Shown: positions 54,869-64,000, numbered from the stretch's first letter. The stretch is 64,000 nucleotides of DNA from Hyphomicrobiales bacterium (GCA_900470155.1 UBZT01000014.1:62001-126000); one strand, 5' to 3'. Numbers and translations: made by a program. Notes: a model not told the origin generated them from the letters alone.

Positions 54869-54955
54869 TTGAGGCCGCTCCTCCCGACCGCTCCCTTAGT
54901 AAGGCAGCCTTGGCAGAATGTCACAGCGATTTAATAATTCAATTGGATTTATTTA

Positions 54956-54985
54956 TTGACAGCGAAAATGTTCTGATGTTCTAAA
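54956..54985 (+). promoter_or_regulatory. Promoter of the frc operon
   Basis: TTGACA (54956-54961) is followed after 17-18 bases by TTCTAA/TCTAAA, 110 bases upstream of the frcB start. A direct repeat TGTTCTGATGTTCT overlaps the spacer and -10, a plausible FrcR contact site, and the AT-rich stretch 54930-54955 upstream could hold more sites. Confidence 0.55.
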
Positions 54986-55095
54986 TAGCGGTGTGGAGGA
55001 GCGGTGCCGGGTGGCGCCGAACCGGGCTGGTAATCATCGGCCCGGCCGACATGCGACGACCAGAGGAGCTGGTCGAACACTTTCGGGAGGAAATT

Positions 55096-56121
55096 ATGAA
55101 GAAATCTCTGCTTACTGCTGCTCTGTCGACCCTTGCTCTTGGCGTTGTATTCGCCATGCCGGTGCAGGCCGCAGATGTATCGGCATGCCTGATCACCAAG
55201 ACGGATACCAATCCATTCTTCGTCAAGATGAAGGAAGGCGCGACCGCCAAGGCGACCGAACTCGGCGTGACCTTGAAGACCTATGCCGGCAAAATTGATG
55301 GTGACTCGGAAAGCCAGGTTGCAGCGATCGAAACCTGCATCGCCGACGGTGCCAAGGGCATCCTGCTGACCGCGTCCGATACGAAGGGCATCGTTCCGGC
55401 GGTCCAGAAGGCACGCGACGCCGGCCTGCTGGTCATCGCCCTTGATACGCCGCTCGAGCCGATCGATGCAGCCGACATGACCTTCGCGACCGACAACCTG
55501 CTCGCCGGCGAACTGATCGGCAAGTGGGCCGCCGCCACCCTCGGCGATGCCGCAAAGGACGCCAAGATCGCCTTCCTCAACCTGACACCGTCGCAGCCGT
55601 CGGTCGACGTCCTGCGCAATCAGGGCTTCATGAAGGGCTTTGGCATCGACACCGTCGACATCAACAAGATCGGCGATGAAACCGATGCGCGCATCGTTGG
55701 CCACGACATCACCAACGGCAATGAAGAAGGCGGCCGTACCGCCATGGAAAACCTTCTCCAGAAAGATCCGACCATCAATGTCGTGCACACCATCAACGAA
55801 CCGGCAGCAGCCGGCGCCTATGAAGCGCTGAAGGCCGTCGGCAAGGAAAAGGACGTGCTGATCGTCTCCGTCGACGGTGGTTGCCCGGGCGTGAAGAATG
55901 TTGCCGAGGGCGTCATCGGTGCGACCTCGCAGCAGTATCCGCTGCTGATGGCATCGCTCGGCATCGAAGCGATCAAGAAGTTCGCCGACACCGGTGAAAA
56001 GCCTGCGGCCACCGAAGGCAAGAACTTCTTCGATACCGGCGTGGCATTGGTCACCGACAAGCCTGCAGCCGGCGTCGAGTCAATCGACACCAAGGCCGGC
56101 ACGGACAAGTGCTGGGGCTGA
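55096..56121 (+). CDS. frcB: Fructose ABC transporter, periplasmic binding protein
   Basis: A 341-aa type I sugar-binding protein. It has a signal peptide ([22 protein letters not shown]) and then [19 protein letters not shown]...; the Peripla_BP_4 features include [34 protein letters not shown]2-family context and the neighbouring frcC, frcA and frcK support FrcB. The frame starts at 54991, but the ATG at 55096 is preceded by GGGAGG and begins the signal peptide. Confidence 0.88.
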   Translation: MKKSLLTAALSTLALGVVFAMPVQAADVSACLITKTDTNPFFVKMKEGATAKATELGVTLKTYAGKIDGDSESQVAAIETCIADGAKGILLTASDTKGIVPAVQKARDAGLLVIALDTPLEPIDAADMTFATDNLLAGELIGKWAAATLGDAAKDAKIAFLNLTPSQPSVDVLRNQGFMKGFGIDTVDINKIGDETDARIVGHDITNGNEEGGRTAMENLLQKDPTINVVHTINEPAAAGAYEALKAVGKEKDVLIVSVDGGCPGVKNVAEGVIGATSQQYPLLMASLGIEAIKKFADTGEKPAATEGKNFFDTGVALVTDKPAAGVESIDTKAGTDKCWG

Positions 56122-56151
56122 TCTCCAAAGACTGAGCCTGACGGCGAAGTC

Positions 56152-56176
56152 CTGACGGGAGAAAGCCTCCCGTCAG
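56152..56176 (+). promoter_or_regulatory. Stem-loop in the frcB-frcC gap (proximal)
   Basis: CTGACGGGAG (56152-56161) pairs perfectly with CTCCCGTCAG (56167-56176) around AAAGC. There is no T run. It probably protects the frcB 3' end and limits read-through, giving more binding protein than permease. Confidence 0.7.
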
Positions 56177-56189
56177 CCAAGGTGCGAAG

Positions 56190-56236
56190 CGCCCGGCCCA
56201 CGCGGTGGCCCAACTCAGGCGACCGTAGGCCGGGCG
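56190..56236 (+). promoter_or_regulatory. Second, longer stem-loop in the frcB-frcC gap
   Basis: CGCCCGGCC (56190-56198) pairs with GGCCGGGCG (56228-56236), enclosing about 29 bases that can form a smaller inner stem. It directly follows the first hairpin. Confidence 0.6.
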
Positions 56237-56282
56237 TGTCCTTCGTGTAGAGAGAAATCCATAACGGCAGGGAGGATAACCC

Positions 56283-57365
56283 ATGCAGCCGGCCAATCCC
56301 GAAACACGGACCGCCCAGGACTTCGAGAAGGTCCTGACCGAGAGTTCGACCAAGGTCGCCTCGTTCGAGCGCCAGGAACGCAGCGCTCTCGAGCATTTCC
56401 AGCACTTCTTGCATTCCAGCCCGGCAGCGGTTGCCTTGATCGTTCTGGTCCTGTCGCTTGCAGCCTTCGGCGCCATTCTCGGTGGAAAGTTCTTCTCAGC
56501 CTTCACGCTGACGCTGATCCTGCAGCAGGTCGCAATCGTCGGCATCGTTGGCGCGGCCCAGACCCTGGTAATCCTGACGGCGGGCATTGACCTGTCGGTG
56601 GGTGCGATCATGGTTCTGTCGTCAGTCGTTATGGGTCAGTTTGCATTTCGCTATGGCCTGCCGCCATCTCTTGCCGTGCTCTGTGGCTTTGCTGTCGGAG
56701 CCGCCTGCGGTTTCATCAATGGCGTGCTTGTAGCCCGCATGAAGCTGCCGCCTTTTATCGTCACGCTCGGCATGTGGCAGATCGTGCTGGCGACCAATTT
56801 TCTCTATTCCGCCAATGAAACGATCCGAGCCCAGGATATCGAGGCCAGCGCGCCGATCCTGAAATTCTTCGGCGAGAACGTCCGCATGGGCGGTGCAGTT
56901 CTGACCTACGGCGTCATCGCGATGGTCCTGCTCGTCGCCGTGCTCTGGTATGTGCTCAATCACACGGCCTGGGGCCGCCATGTCTACGCGGTCGGCGACG
57001 ATCCGGAAGCCGCGGAACTAGCGGGCGTCAACGTCAAGCGTATGCTGGTTTCGGTCTACACCCTGTCGGGTCTGATCTGTGCGCTCGCCGGCTGGGCCCT
57101 GATCGGCCGCATTGGCTCGGTGTCGCCGACGGCTGGCCAGTTCGCCAACATCGAATCCATCACGGCTGTCGTGATCGGCGGCATCTCGCTCTTCGGCGGA
57201 CGCGGCTCCATTCTCGGCATGCTCTTCGGCGCATTGATCGTGGGCGTCTTCCAGCTCGGCCTGCGCCTGATCGGCACCGACCCGCAATGGACATACTTCC
57301 TGATCGGCGTCCTGATTATCTCCGCCGTTGCAATCGACCAGTGGATCAGAAAGGTAGCAGGCTGA
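56283..57365 (+). CDS. frcC: Fructose ABC transporter, permease
   Basis: A 360-aa CUT2 (BPD_transp_2) permease with an N-terminal cytoplasmic extension of about 45 residues and around ten membrane helices. The motif AAQTLVILTAGIDLSVGAIMVLSSVV and the later GVNVKRMLVSVYTLSGLICALAGW are typical for the RbsC/FrcC class. It overlaps the frcA start by one base. Confidence 0.9.
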   Translation: MQPANPETRTAQDFEKVLTESSTKVASFERQERSALEHFQHFLHSSPAAVALIVLVLSLAAFGAILGGKFFSAFTLTLILQQVAIVGIVGAAQTLVILTAGIDLSVGAIMVLSSVVMGQFAFRYGLPPSLAVLCGFAVGAACGFINGVLVARMKLPPFIVTLGMWQIVLATNFLYSANETIRAQDIEASAPILKFFGENVRMGGAVLTYGVIAMVLLVAVLWYVLNHTAWGRHVYAVGDDPEAAELAGVNVKRMLVSVYTLSGLICALAGWALIGRIGSVSPTAGQFANIESITAVVIGGISLFGGRGSILGMLFGALIVGVFQLGLRLIGTDPQWTYFLIGVLIISAVAIDQWIRKVAG

Positions 57366-58147
57366 TGACCCGGGAACCAATTCTCACCGCCCGCGGGCTT
57401 GTGAAGCGCTATGGTCGCGTGACGGCGCTCGACAATGCCGATTTTGACCTCTATCCGGGCGAAATCCTTGCCGTCATCGGCGATAACGGCGCCGGCAAAT
57501 CGTCGCTGATCAAGGCGATATCCGGTGCCGTACATCCCGATGAAGGCGAGATCCGGCTGGATGGCACGCCGGTGCAGTTCCGCTCGCCGATCGAGGCGCG
57601 CAAGGCCGGCATCGAAACCGTCTACCAGAACCTCGCCTTGTCGCCGGCGCTGTCGATTGCTGACAACATGTTTCTCGGACGGGAGATCCGCAAACCGGGC
57701 ATCATGGGCTCGGTCTTCCGTGCGCTTGACCGCACCGCGATGGAGAAGATCGCCCGCGAAAAGCTGTCCGAACTGGGGCTGATGACCATCCAGAACATCA
57801 ACCAGGCGGTGGAAACCCTGTCGGGTGGCCAGCGTCAGGGCGTGGCGGTCGCGCGCGCTGCAGCCTTCGGTTCCAAGGTCATCATTCTCGATGAACCGAC
57901 GGCTGCCCTCGGCGTCAAGGAGAGCCGCAAGGTGCTGGAGCTGATCCTCGACGTACGCTCCCGCGGCATGCCGATCGTTCTGATTTCGCACAACATGCCG
58001 CATGTCTTCGAGGTGGCGGACCGTATCCATGTCCATCGTCTCGGCAAGCGCCTCTGCGTGATCAATCCGAAGGACTACACGATGTCGGATGCCGTCGCCT
58101 TCATGACCGGTGCCCGCGAAGCGCCGGTGACGGGCATTGCCGCATGA
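57365..58147 (+). CDS. frcA: Fructose ABC transporter, ATPase
   Basis: A 260-aa ABC ATPase with Walker A GDNGAGKSS, signature LSGGQRQGVAVARAAAF and Walker B VIILDEP. It is a single-domain ATPase, unlike the double RbsA/XylG type, which is the FrcA character. The ATG at 57365 overlaps the frcC stop; it overlaps frcK by four bases at its end. Confidence 0.92.
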   Translation: MTREPILTARGLVKRYGRVTALDNADFDLYPGEILAVIGDNGAGKSSLIKAISGAVHPDEGEIRLDGTPVQFRSPIEARKAGIETVYQNLALSPALSIADNMFLGREIRKPGIMGSVFRALDRTAMEKIAREKLSELGLMTIQNINQAVETLSGGQRQGVAVARAAAFGSKVIILDEPTAALGVKESRKVLELILDVRSRGMPIVLISHNMPHVFEVADRIHVHRLGKRLCVINPKDYTMSDAVAFMTGAREAPVTGIAA

Positions 58148-58767
58148 GCCTGCAACTGGAGACCCTTGTTGCTGAAATCGAGAAACGGGCGCAGTCCAGC
58201 GCCCGTTTCATCGTCGCCATTGCCGGACCGCCGGGCGCCGGAAAATCGACGCTCGCCGATCGTCTCCACGAGCTGCTTGTCGCCCGCGGCCATGCCGCTA
58301 CGATCCTGCCGATGGATGGCTTTCATCTCGACAATGCGATTTTGCAGGATCGAGGCCTGCTGTCCCGCAAAGGCGCACCGGAAACCTTCGATGTCCGCGG
58401 TCTGGGTGATATCCTGCACGCAGTCCGCGCCGGCGGCGAAGTGCTGGTTCCGGTCTTCGATCGCAGTCGGGAGCTTGCCATTGCCGCTGCCCGCTGCATT
58501 TCGCCGGACGATCGCATCATTTTGGCAGAAGGCAACTACCTCTTGCTGGATCAAAAACCCTGGAGCCTGCTCGCGCCACTGTTCGATTTCACCGTCATGG
58601 TATCGCCAACCATTAACGAATTAGAGCGGCGGCTCGTCGAGCGCTGGAAGGGTTTCGGCATGGCGCCCGACGAAATCGCCGTCAAGGTTGGCGGAAATGA
58701 TCTTCCCAATGGACGCCTTGTCCTGCAGCATAGCCGGACCGCTGATTTCAATATCGATTTATTCTAG
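58144..58767 (+). CDS. frcK: FrcK-type sugar kinase-like P-loop protein
   Basis: A 207-aa P-loop kinase of the phosphoribulokinase/uridine kinase/pantothenate-kinase-like group: GPPGAGKSTLADRL, LPMDGFHLDNAIL, and VSPTINELERRLVERW near the end. In Sinorhizobium FrcK is encoded as the last gene of frcBCAK; its true substrate is uncertain. It overlaps frcA (ATGA). Confidence 0.87.
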   Translation: MSLQLETLVAEIEKRAQSSARFIVAIAGPPGAGKSTLADRLHELLVARGHAATILPMDGFHLDNAILQDRGLLSRKGAPETFDVRGLGDILHAVRAGGEVLVPVFDRSRELAIAAARCISPDDRIILAEGNYLLLDQKPWSLLAPLFDFTVMVSPTINELERRLVERWKGFGMAPDEIAVKVGGNDLPNGRLVLQHSRTADFNIDLF

Positions 58768-58979
58768 ATATGACAACGACTTAGCTGGATTTTATCTGTG
58801 TAAATCCTTAAGTTCTAATTAAATCACCGATCGCTAAACTTGTATCTATTTGCTTCAGCGAATTTCAGCCTCCTCTTGATACAACTCCTCCATGAAAGAT
58901 TAACGCTGACACCCATGTCGTGGCGGACATAGCCAACGGGATGGCTCGCTTTGAATCGGTGTCGGAAGGGGAGTGTGAA

Positions 58980-59369
58980 ATGACAATACTGATCGTTGAA
59001 GACAACCCGACCAACGCGATGATCCTCAAGCATCTGGCGAAGAAGGTGACCGACGAGGAAATTCTGGTCGAACCGGACGGCGCGTCCGCATTGGCCCTGT
59101 GCCACAGTCATGCCTTTTCCATGCTGATCGTCGATCACATGCTCCCGGGTCTTTCGGGATTGCAGTTCGTCAAGGCTGTCCGCCTGATGGATCGCTACGC
59201 CGACGTGCCCGTGATCATGGTGACGGCTGACACGGAGCCGCGTCTGCGCGAAAGCGCCGAGGCCAACGGTGTGACCGATTTCCTGACCAAGCCTGTGGAA
59301 GCCGTAACCTTCCGCCAGCTCCTTGCCGACCATCTTGGCGCGAATACAGAACTCTCGAAATCGGCGTGA
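58980..59369 (+). CDS. Single-domain response regulator
   Basis: A 129-aa receiver with ILIVEDN (acidic pair), phosphoacceptor Asp52 in LIVDHMLPG, switch residue Thr in MVTAD and Lys in LTKPVE. There is no output domain, so it should act as a phosphate carrier or regulator of partner proteins (DivK/CheY-like). The ATG at 58980 is preferred over an upstream start at 58920. It is the first gene of a four-gene signalling operon. Confidence 0.85.
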   Translation: MTILIVEDNPTNAMILKHLAKKVTDEEILVEPDGASALALCHSHAFSMLIVDHMLPGLSGLQFVKAVRLMDRYADVPVIMVTADTEPRLRESAEANGVTDFLTKPVEAVTFRQLLADHLGANTELSKSA

Positions 59370-59396
59370 GCCGGGTCTGGATCTGAGGAAAGAGCC

Positions 59397-59891
59397 ATGA
59401 AGCGCATTTTCGTCGCATTGCTGGCTACAGGCATGTCCGCCGCGGGTGCTCGCGCCCTGGACGCCCCCACGGGCCCGATCATCCTGACCATCACCGGGTC
59501 AGTCAGCAACACCAATATCGGTGACGTTGCAGCTTTTGACGCCGCCATGCTGGAAAAGCTGCAGAGCCGGAAGGCGATCGTAGAAACCCCATGGACGACG
59601 GGGCAGGTGACGTTCGAAGGTCCGTTGCTCAGTGCCGTGCTCGAGGAAGCCGGCGCGTCCGGTACCACATTGACGGTGCGCGCACTGAACAACTATTCGT
59701 CTGAAGTTCCGATGTTTGACGCGGAGATCGCGACCATCCTGGCGACGCATCTTGACGGGCAACGCATGTCGGTGCGCGAAAAAGGTCCGTTGATGCTGGT
59801 CTATCCGTTTGACCTCGATCCGGGCCTCTACAACGAGAAGTATTTCTCCCGCTCTGTCTGGCAGATCAAGGAAATAGAGGTCGCCAAGTGA
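59397..59891 (+). CDS. Exported molybdopterin-binding-domain-like protein
   Basis: A 164-aa protein with a signal peptide (RIFVALLATGMSAAGARA). The mature part resembles the small oxidoreductase molybdopterin-binding (SUOX-like) domain: LTITGSV, VTFEGPLLSAVLEEAGASGTTLTVRALNNYSSEVP, GPLMLVYPFD, YFSRSVWQIKEIEV. No Cys is present in the mature protein, so the canonical Mo ligand is missing. It overlaps the hybrid kinase start (GTGA), suggesting it is a periplasmic partner of that kinase. Confidence 0.75.
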   Translation: MKRIFVALLATGMSAAGARALDAPTGPIILTITGSVSNTNIGDVAAFDAAMLEKLQSRKAIVETPWTTGQVTFEGPLLSAVLEEAGASGTTLTVRALNNYSSEVPMFDAEIATILATHLDGQRMSVREKGPLMLVYPFDLDPGLYNEKYFSRSVWQIKEIEVAK

Positions 59892-62152
59892 TCAACCAGG
59901 GCGCGATAGCCAAGCAGGTGGCAGGTGAGGGGGGCGTTGCCTTCATCCTGCAGATCCTGTGCGCTGTCTTGCTGTTTGTGCTGATCGTGCTTTTTGTCGA
60001 TATCGCCCGCCAGTACCGGATCATGGAAGACGGTGTGCGCGAAAATGCCATGTGGTCTGTCTATCAGTTAGACCGCGAAATCAGAGCATTGGACGATAGC
60101 TTGGCCGACCTTCGCCGTCAGCCCGCGACCGACAAGGTCTATAATGAGCTCGCACTGCGCTATGACATCCTGTATTCGCGCGTCGCCGTTGTTCAGGAGG
60201 CCAATTTCGGCAGTTATTTTGCCGAGGATCAACAGATCCGCAGCCGGATTGCCGACATTGCCGATGCAGTGCGTGCCCAGCAGCCACTGCTCGATCGTTA
60301 TGCTGCTGGCAGGCTCCCCACGTCGCAGGAGATCGACGAGCTTGCCAAGGCTCTTGCTGCTCTGGCACCGATGTCGGAAGAACTGCTGATTTATACCAAT
60401 GCCCGCCTCAGCCATGAGCGTGCCGATAGCCGCGATCTTATTCTAGGCCTGGAGCGGACCTCGACAGTCATGCTCGGTCTGCTGATGGCGTCCGTCGTAT
60501 TCCTGGTGGTGACGTTGAACCGCCAGCTGAGATCGGTGCGCGAAACCAGCCGAGACCTTGAGGCCATGGCCAGCCAGTTGTCTGAAGCCTATGAAGGGGC
60601 TGATGCCGGAAACCGTGCAAAATCGCAGTTCATGGCGACAATGGGCCATGAAATCCGCACGCCGCTGAATGCGATCCTCGGCATGTCCGAATTGCTGGAG
60701 CTTTCGGAATTGCCTGAAGACACGCTCGAGAGCATCAAGACCATTCGGTCCTCAGGCGAGGCTCTGTTGGAGGTCATCAACGAGATCCTCGATTTCTCCA
60801 AGATTGAACACGGCAAGCTCGAACTGGAGCAGCGGGCATTTGATGTCTGTGGTCTGGCCCAAAGCACCGTCAGTATCATTCGGGGGCGCGCCGAGGATCA
60901 CAAGAACACCGTGATTCTCGACCTGCCGGAATCGCTCAACAGCCTGTTCGTCAGAACGGATCCGACGCGCCTACGCCAGGTGCTGCTCAATCTCTTGTCC
61001 AATGCGGTGAAATTCACCCATGACGGTACGGTCACGCTGCGCCTGCGCGAATTCTATCGTGATGGCAAGCTGATGATCCGTTTTGAAGTCGAGGATACCG
61101 GTATCGGCATCGACGAGTCTGGCCTCGACAAGCTGTTCAAACCTTTCTCGCAGGTCGATGCTTCGATCAGCCGTCGCTATGGGGGTACCGGCCTTGGTCT
61201 GACCATCTGCAAGCAGATTGTCGAAAAACTGGGTGGCGAGCTCGGCATGAGCAGCACAGTGGGTGTCGGCAGCATTTTCTGGTTCGAGTTGGCGGTCGTT
61301 CCCGTGAGCCGCGAAGACGTCAAGAAGCTGACGGCGGCACGCCACAGCGAGGACGAACTGCCACGCTTGAAAATTCTGCTCGTCGAAGACAACAGGGTCA
61401 ATCAGATCGTCGCCACACGCTTTCTGGCAAGGCTCGGCCAGGACGTCGAGGTTGCCAATGACGGTGCGGAAGCGGTCGCCATCGCCCGCCAGCAGAAGTT
61501 CGACCTTGTGTTGATGGACATGCAGATGCCGGTCATGGACGGCATCGAAGCGACCCGACGGATCATCGCCGAGCGCGGTCCCTCTGTCGAGACGCCGATC
61601 ATCGCGATGACCGCCAACGCTTCGGATGACGACCGTCGTCGGTGCCTGGATGCAGGCATGTCCGGTTTTGAATCGAAACCTGTCACCCTTGAAAGGTTGC
61701 GCAAGATGATTGCCGACGCAACGACCCCCGCCGAAGAAACGCAGCTTGGTGAAGCTCTCGACGTCGCGGCCGAGACGCCGGGTCTGCCCCAGCCGGACAT
61801 TATTGAGGTTATGCCGCTGACGGCCATGCCCGGCCTCGGCATCGAAGGGCTCGACGAGGCACGCCATGCCGAACTGGTCGATGCTCTGGGCGAGGAAGTT
61901 TTCCAGGAATTGGTTGAATCCTTCTTTGATGATGCGACATCGCTTCTGGATGATCTGAACAAGGCTCTGCAGAAGCCGGATCCGGAAAAGATCGATCGTG
62001 TTCTGCACACGATCAAGGGCGCGGCAGTGAATGTCGGGCTGAATGAAATCGCGGTGAAGGCGAATGCCCTGCGGGGTCATCCGCCATCGCCAGCACAAGT
62101 CGAATTGCTGGGCGAAGAAATCCTCGCCCTAAAATTTAAATTGGTAGCCTGA
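59888..62152 (+). CDS. Hybrid sensor histidine kinase with receiver and Hpt domains
   Basis: A 754-aa protein. A first membrane helix (FILQILCAVLLFVLIVLFVDIA) and a second (TSTVMLGLLMASVVFLVVTLN) enclose a helical periplasmic domain of about 150 residues. Then HisKA with His254 (FMATMGHEIRTPLNAILG), HATPase_c (DTGIGID, GGTGLGLTICKQIV), a receiver with Asp544 (LVLMDMQMPVMDG) and a C-terminal Hpt with His707 (VLHTIKGAAVNVG). The start is GTG, overlapping the previous stop. It is a complete phosphorelay; the flanking receivers are likely partners. Confidence 0.9.
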   Translation: MINQGAIAKQVAGEGGVAFILQILCAVLLFVLIVLFVDIARQYRIMEDGVRENAMWSVYQLDREIRALDDSLADLRRQPATDKVYNELALRYDILYSRVAVVQEANFGSYFAEDQQIRSRIADIADAVRAQQPLLDRYAAGRLPTSQEIDELAKALAALAPMSEELLIYTNARLSHERADSRDLILGLERTSTVMLGLLMASVVFLVVTLNRQLRSVRETSRDLEAMASQLSEAYEGADAGNRAKSQFMATMGHEIRTPLNAILGMSELLELSELPEDTLESIKTIRSSGEALLEVINEILDFSKIEHGKLELEQRAFDVCGLAQSTVSIIRGRAEDHKNTVILDLPESLNSLFVRTDPTRLRQVLLNLLSNAVKFTHDGTVTLRLREFYRDGKLMIRFEVEDTGIGIDESGLDKLFKPFSQVDASISRRYGGTGLGLTICKQIVEKLGGELGMSSTVGVGSIFWFELAVVPVSREDVKKLTAARHSEDELPRLKILLVEDNRVNQIVATRFLARLGQDVEVANDGAEAVAIARQQKFDLVLMDMQMPVMDGIEATRRIIAERGPSVETPIIAMTANASDDDRRRCLDAGMSGFESKPVTLERLRKMIADATTPAEETQLGEALDVAAETPGLPQPDIIEVMPLTAMPGLGIEGLDEARHAELVDALGEEVFQELVESFFDDATSLLDDLNKALQKPDPEKIDRVLHTIKGAAVNVGLNEIAVKANALRGHPPSPAQVELLGEEILALKFKLVA

Positions 62153-62169
62153 AAGGCACGGAGGCGTTC

Positions 62170-63258
62170 ATGCGTATTTTGTTGGTTGACGACAATGCAA
62201 CAAACCTGAAGCTTCTGACGAAGCTCGTCGGCAAGCTCGATAATTGTGAGGCCTTGACCTATTCCAGCCCGGATGCCGTTCTCTCGGCTTTGCCGGAACT
62301 CGATTTCGACATCGCGATTATCGATTACCAGATGCCGGTCTACAACGGCGTGGAGCTTTATACCGAGATCGTGCGCTTCGAAAAATATGCCCAGGTGCCT
62401 GTCATTTTCGTCACCGGCGACAAGGACATGACCACCCGCATGGCGGCACTGAATGCCGGGGCGATCGATTTTTTGACTAAGCCGGTCAATCCTATCGAGT
62501 TCAATGCCCGGGTGCAGAACATCGTCAGCCTGGCTCGTGCCCGTCGCCAGCTTGCCGACCAGGCCGAATGGTTGCGCCGCGAGGTCGAGCGTGCTGTCGG
62601 CGAACTGCGCGAGCGCGAACAGGAAATCATCCACCGTCTGACGCTCGCAGCCGGCTACAAGGATCCGGATACCGCCCGCCACACCCTGCGCGTCGCCGCT
62701 TATTCCGAAGCGATCGCGGTCGAGCTGGGACTGCCACCACAGGTCTGCCACGACATCCGCCTGGCCGCCCCGATGCACGACATCGGCAAGGTTGCCATGC
62801 CCGATACCGTGCTCCTGAAGCAGGGTCGCCTAACCGAGGCGGAATACCGGCAGATGCAGGCACATGCCCAGATCGGCAGTGACATTCTCGGCCAGGCGCA
62901 TTCGTCCCTCCTGCAGCTTGCCTCGGAAATTGCCGCCAGCCACCATGAACGCTGGGACGGCCAGGGCTATCCGAACCGGATCACCGGTTCGGCCATTCCG
63001 ATCTCGGGCCGTATCGTCTGCATCGCCGACAATTTCGATGCGCTGACGACCGAGCGTCCGTACAAGCCAGCCTGGAGCTTCGAGCGTACTGCCGAGCACA
63101 TTCTCGGCCGGGCCGGCACCCAGTTCGATCCGGATTGTGTTGCCGCCTTCGAGCGGGCGCTGCCGCGCATTCAGGCGATCATGGAACAGGACAGGCGGGA
63201 ACAGGCCGAGGAGGCGGAACGCCTGGCACTCGCATCCGGCGATCATCGGGTGGCTTGA
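62170..63258 (+). CDS. HD-GYP domain response regulator
   Basis: A 362-aa protein with an N-terminal receiver (Asp52 in AIIDYQMPV, then Lys in LTKPVN), a short helix and an HD-GYP domain: HD at His203/Asp204 (MHDIGKVAMPDTVL), HHERWDGQGYP, and IADNFDALTTERPY. HD-GYP enzymes degrade cyclic-di-GMP; the metal-binding residues that can be read are intact. It follows the hybrid kinase by 17 bases and is its probable output. Confidence 0.9.
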   Translation: MRILLVDDNATNLKLLTKLVGKLDNCEALTYSSPDAVLSALPELDFDIAIIDYQMPVYNGVELYTEIVRFEKYAQVPVIFVTGDKDMTTRMAALNAGAIDFLTKPVNPIEFNARVQNIVSLARARRQLADQAEWLRREVERAVGELREREQEIIHRLTLAAGYKDPDTARHTLRVAAYSEAIAVELGLPPQVCHDIRLAAPMHDIGKVAMPDTVLLKQGRLTEAEYRQMQAHAQIGSDILGQAHSSLLQLASEIAASHHERWDGQGYPNRITGSAIPISGRIVCIADNFDALTTERPYKPAWSFERTAEHILGRAGTQFDPDCVAAFERALPRIQAIMEQDRREQAEEAERLALASGDHRVA

Positions 63259-63337
63259 GAACCTTTGATCGTGTCTTCGAACGTGCTAAGGGCGGCAAGT
63301 TCTGCTCGTCCACGTTATCGATGCCGGAGGCACGTTC

Positions 63338-64000
63338 ATGCGCTCACTGACTATCCGCCGCCCAGACGATTGGCACCTGCATCTGCGCGACGGCGCCATG
63401 ATGGAAGGCGTGATCGGCGATACCAGCCGGCATTTTGCCCGTGCCATCATCATGCCCAATCTCGTGCCACCGGTTGTCACCACGGCAGATGCCCGCGCCT
63501 ATCGCGAGCGTATCGTCAAGGCGATCCCGGCCGGAGACACCTTCGAACCGCTGATGACCCTTTATCTCACCGAGGGCACCAATCCGGATGATCTGGAAGA
63601 AGGCAAGACAAGCGGGCTGATCACGGCGGTCAAGCTCTATCCCGCCGGTGCCACGACCAATTCCCATGGCGGCGTGCGTGATTTCGAAAAGGCAATGCCG
63701 GCGCTCGAGCGCATGGCGAAGATCGGTCTGCCGCTCTGCGTTCATGGTGAAGTGACCACGCCGGAAGTTGATATCTTCGACCGCGAGAAGGTCTTCATCG
63801 ACACCGTTCTCGATCCGCTGCGCAAGCGCCTGCCGGAACTCAAGGTGACGATGGAACATGTCACGACGTCCGACGGCATCGACTACATCAAGTCGGCCGA
63901 CAAAAACCTCGCCGGCTCGATCACCACCCATCACCTGATCATCAATCGCAACGCCATCCTCGTTGGCGGCATCCGCCCGCATTATTACTGCCTGCCGGTC
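63338..64000 (+). CDS. pyrC: Dihydroorotase (partial, 3' end outside the window)
   Basis: The first 221 codons of a class II dihydroorotase of the PyrC type, which closes the dihydroorotate ring in pyrimidine synthesis. Metal ligands appear in [23 protein letters not shown] carries the carboxylated Lys; HGEV and EHVTT follow; HHLIINRNA and RPHYYCLPV fit the active site. GGAGG lies before the ATG at 63338. The gene continues beyond the window. Confidence 0.93.
   Translation, partial: MRSLTIRRPDDWHLHLRDGAMMEGVIGDTSRHFARAIIMPNLVPPVVTTADARAYRERIVKAIPAGDTFEPLMTLYLTEGTNPDDLEEGKTSGLITAVKLYPAGATTNSHGGVRDFEKAMPALERMAKIGLPLCVHGEVTTPEVDIFDREKVFIDTVLDPLRKRLPELKVTMEHVTTSDGIDYIKSADKNLAGSITTHHLIINRNAILVGGIRPHYYCLPV

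Noticed and set aside
1-64000. CRISPR arrays, insertion sequences, replication origin, prophage
   Set aside because: No regularly spaced repeats, transposase motifs, DnaA-box cluster or phage structural genes were seen in the window.

Overview
The window comes from an alphaproteobacterial chromosome, most likely a member of the Rhizobiaceae close to Agrobacterium/Rhizobium. This rests on protein signatures and gene order: trpS-usp-nfu-tsaB-rimI-fur/mur-plsC-miaB-phoH-ybeY-corC-lnt-praR/phrR-metK-trmB, def-fmt-truA, dapE-dapD, rpmH-rnpA-yidC, and frcR-frcB-frcC-frcA-frcK. No plasmid, phage, transposase, integrase or CRISPR signature was found. Most of the window is ordinary core chromosome with short accessory insertions.

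Layout. 1-12.6 kb: plus-strand housekeeping array (tRNA modification, 16S rRNA maturation, lipid and lipoprotein synthesis, Fur-family metal regulation, AdoMet synthesis). 12.6-23 kb: Hsp20/DUF1150 pair, nucleoside hydrolase, a membrane Cache chemoreceptor with a C-terminal CheR/CheB-docking pentapeptide, ribokinase, rmuC, then two tandem soluble globin-coupled chemoreceptors, both 505 aa. 22.8-33.3 kb: def-fmt-truA, arsH preceded by an arsC remnant of 30 codons, dapE-dapD, a LOG-family enzyme, an EF-hand protein, a HAD pyrimidine nucleotidase, a DMT transporter and argB. 33.4-35.4 kb: ECF sigma factor, anti-sigma factor and fasciclin protein on the plus strand, lying inside the minus-strand yidC...engB...argB series. 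35.5-41.5 kb: engB, DMT transporter, yidC, rnpA, rpmH, a sensor kinase and tRNA-Arg(ACG).

41.6-51 kb is the main accessory block. It has an 892-aa winged-helix/P-loop ATPase (STAND-type) regulator, a DJ-1/PfpI-like protein without the usual cysteine, a Tat-exported alpha/beta hydrolase, a DUF4126 membrane protein, a flavin disulfide oxidoreductase, an isochorismatase-family remnant and an SDR enzyme, all on the minus strand; a DUF599 membrane protein and an I78-inhibitor lipoprotein follow on the plus strand. Two promoters in this block carry the same 31-bp element (45939-45969 and 46576-46606, 24 of 31 bases identical). It is built from three hexamers at a 10-bp period, the architecture expected for an OmpR/PhoB-type winged helix. 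This is the best candidate here for an undescribed regulon, probably a redox or electrophile stress response.

51.2-58.8 kb: hydroxyproline dehydratase (proline racemase family), a Crp/Fnr regulator and the fructose ABC uptake operon frcBCAK with divergent frcR and an RbsD/FucU mutarotase. 58.9-63.3 kb: a signalling operon with a single receiver, an exported molybdopterin-domain-like protein, a hybrid histidine kinase with an Hpt domain, and an HD-GYP response regulator. The window ends inside pyrC. All calls are from reading the sequence; no database search was run.
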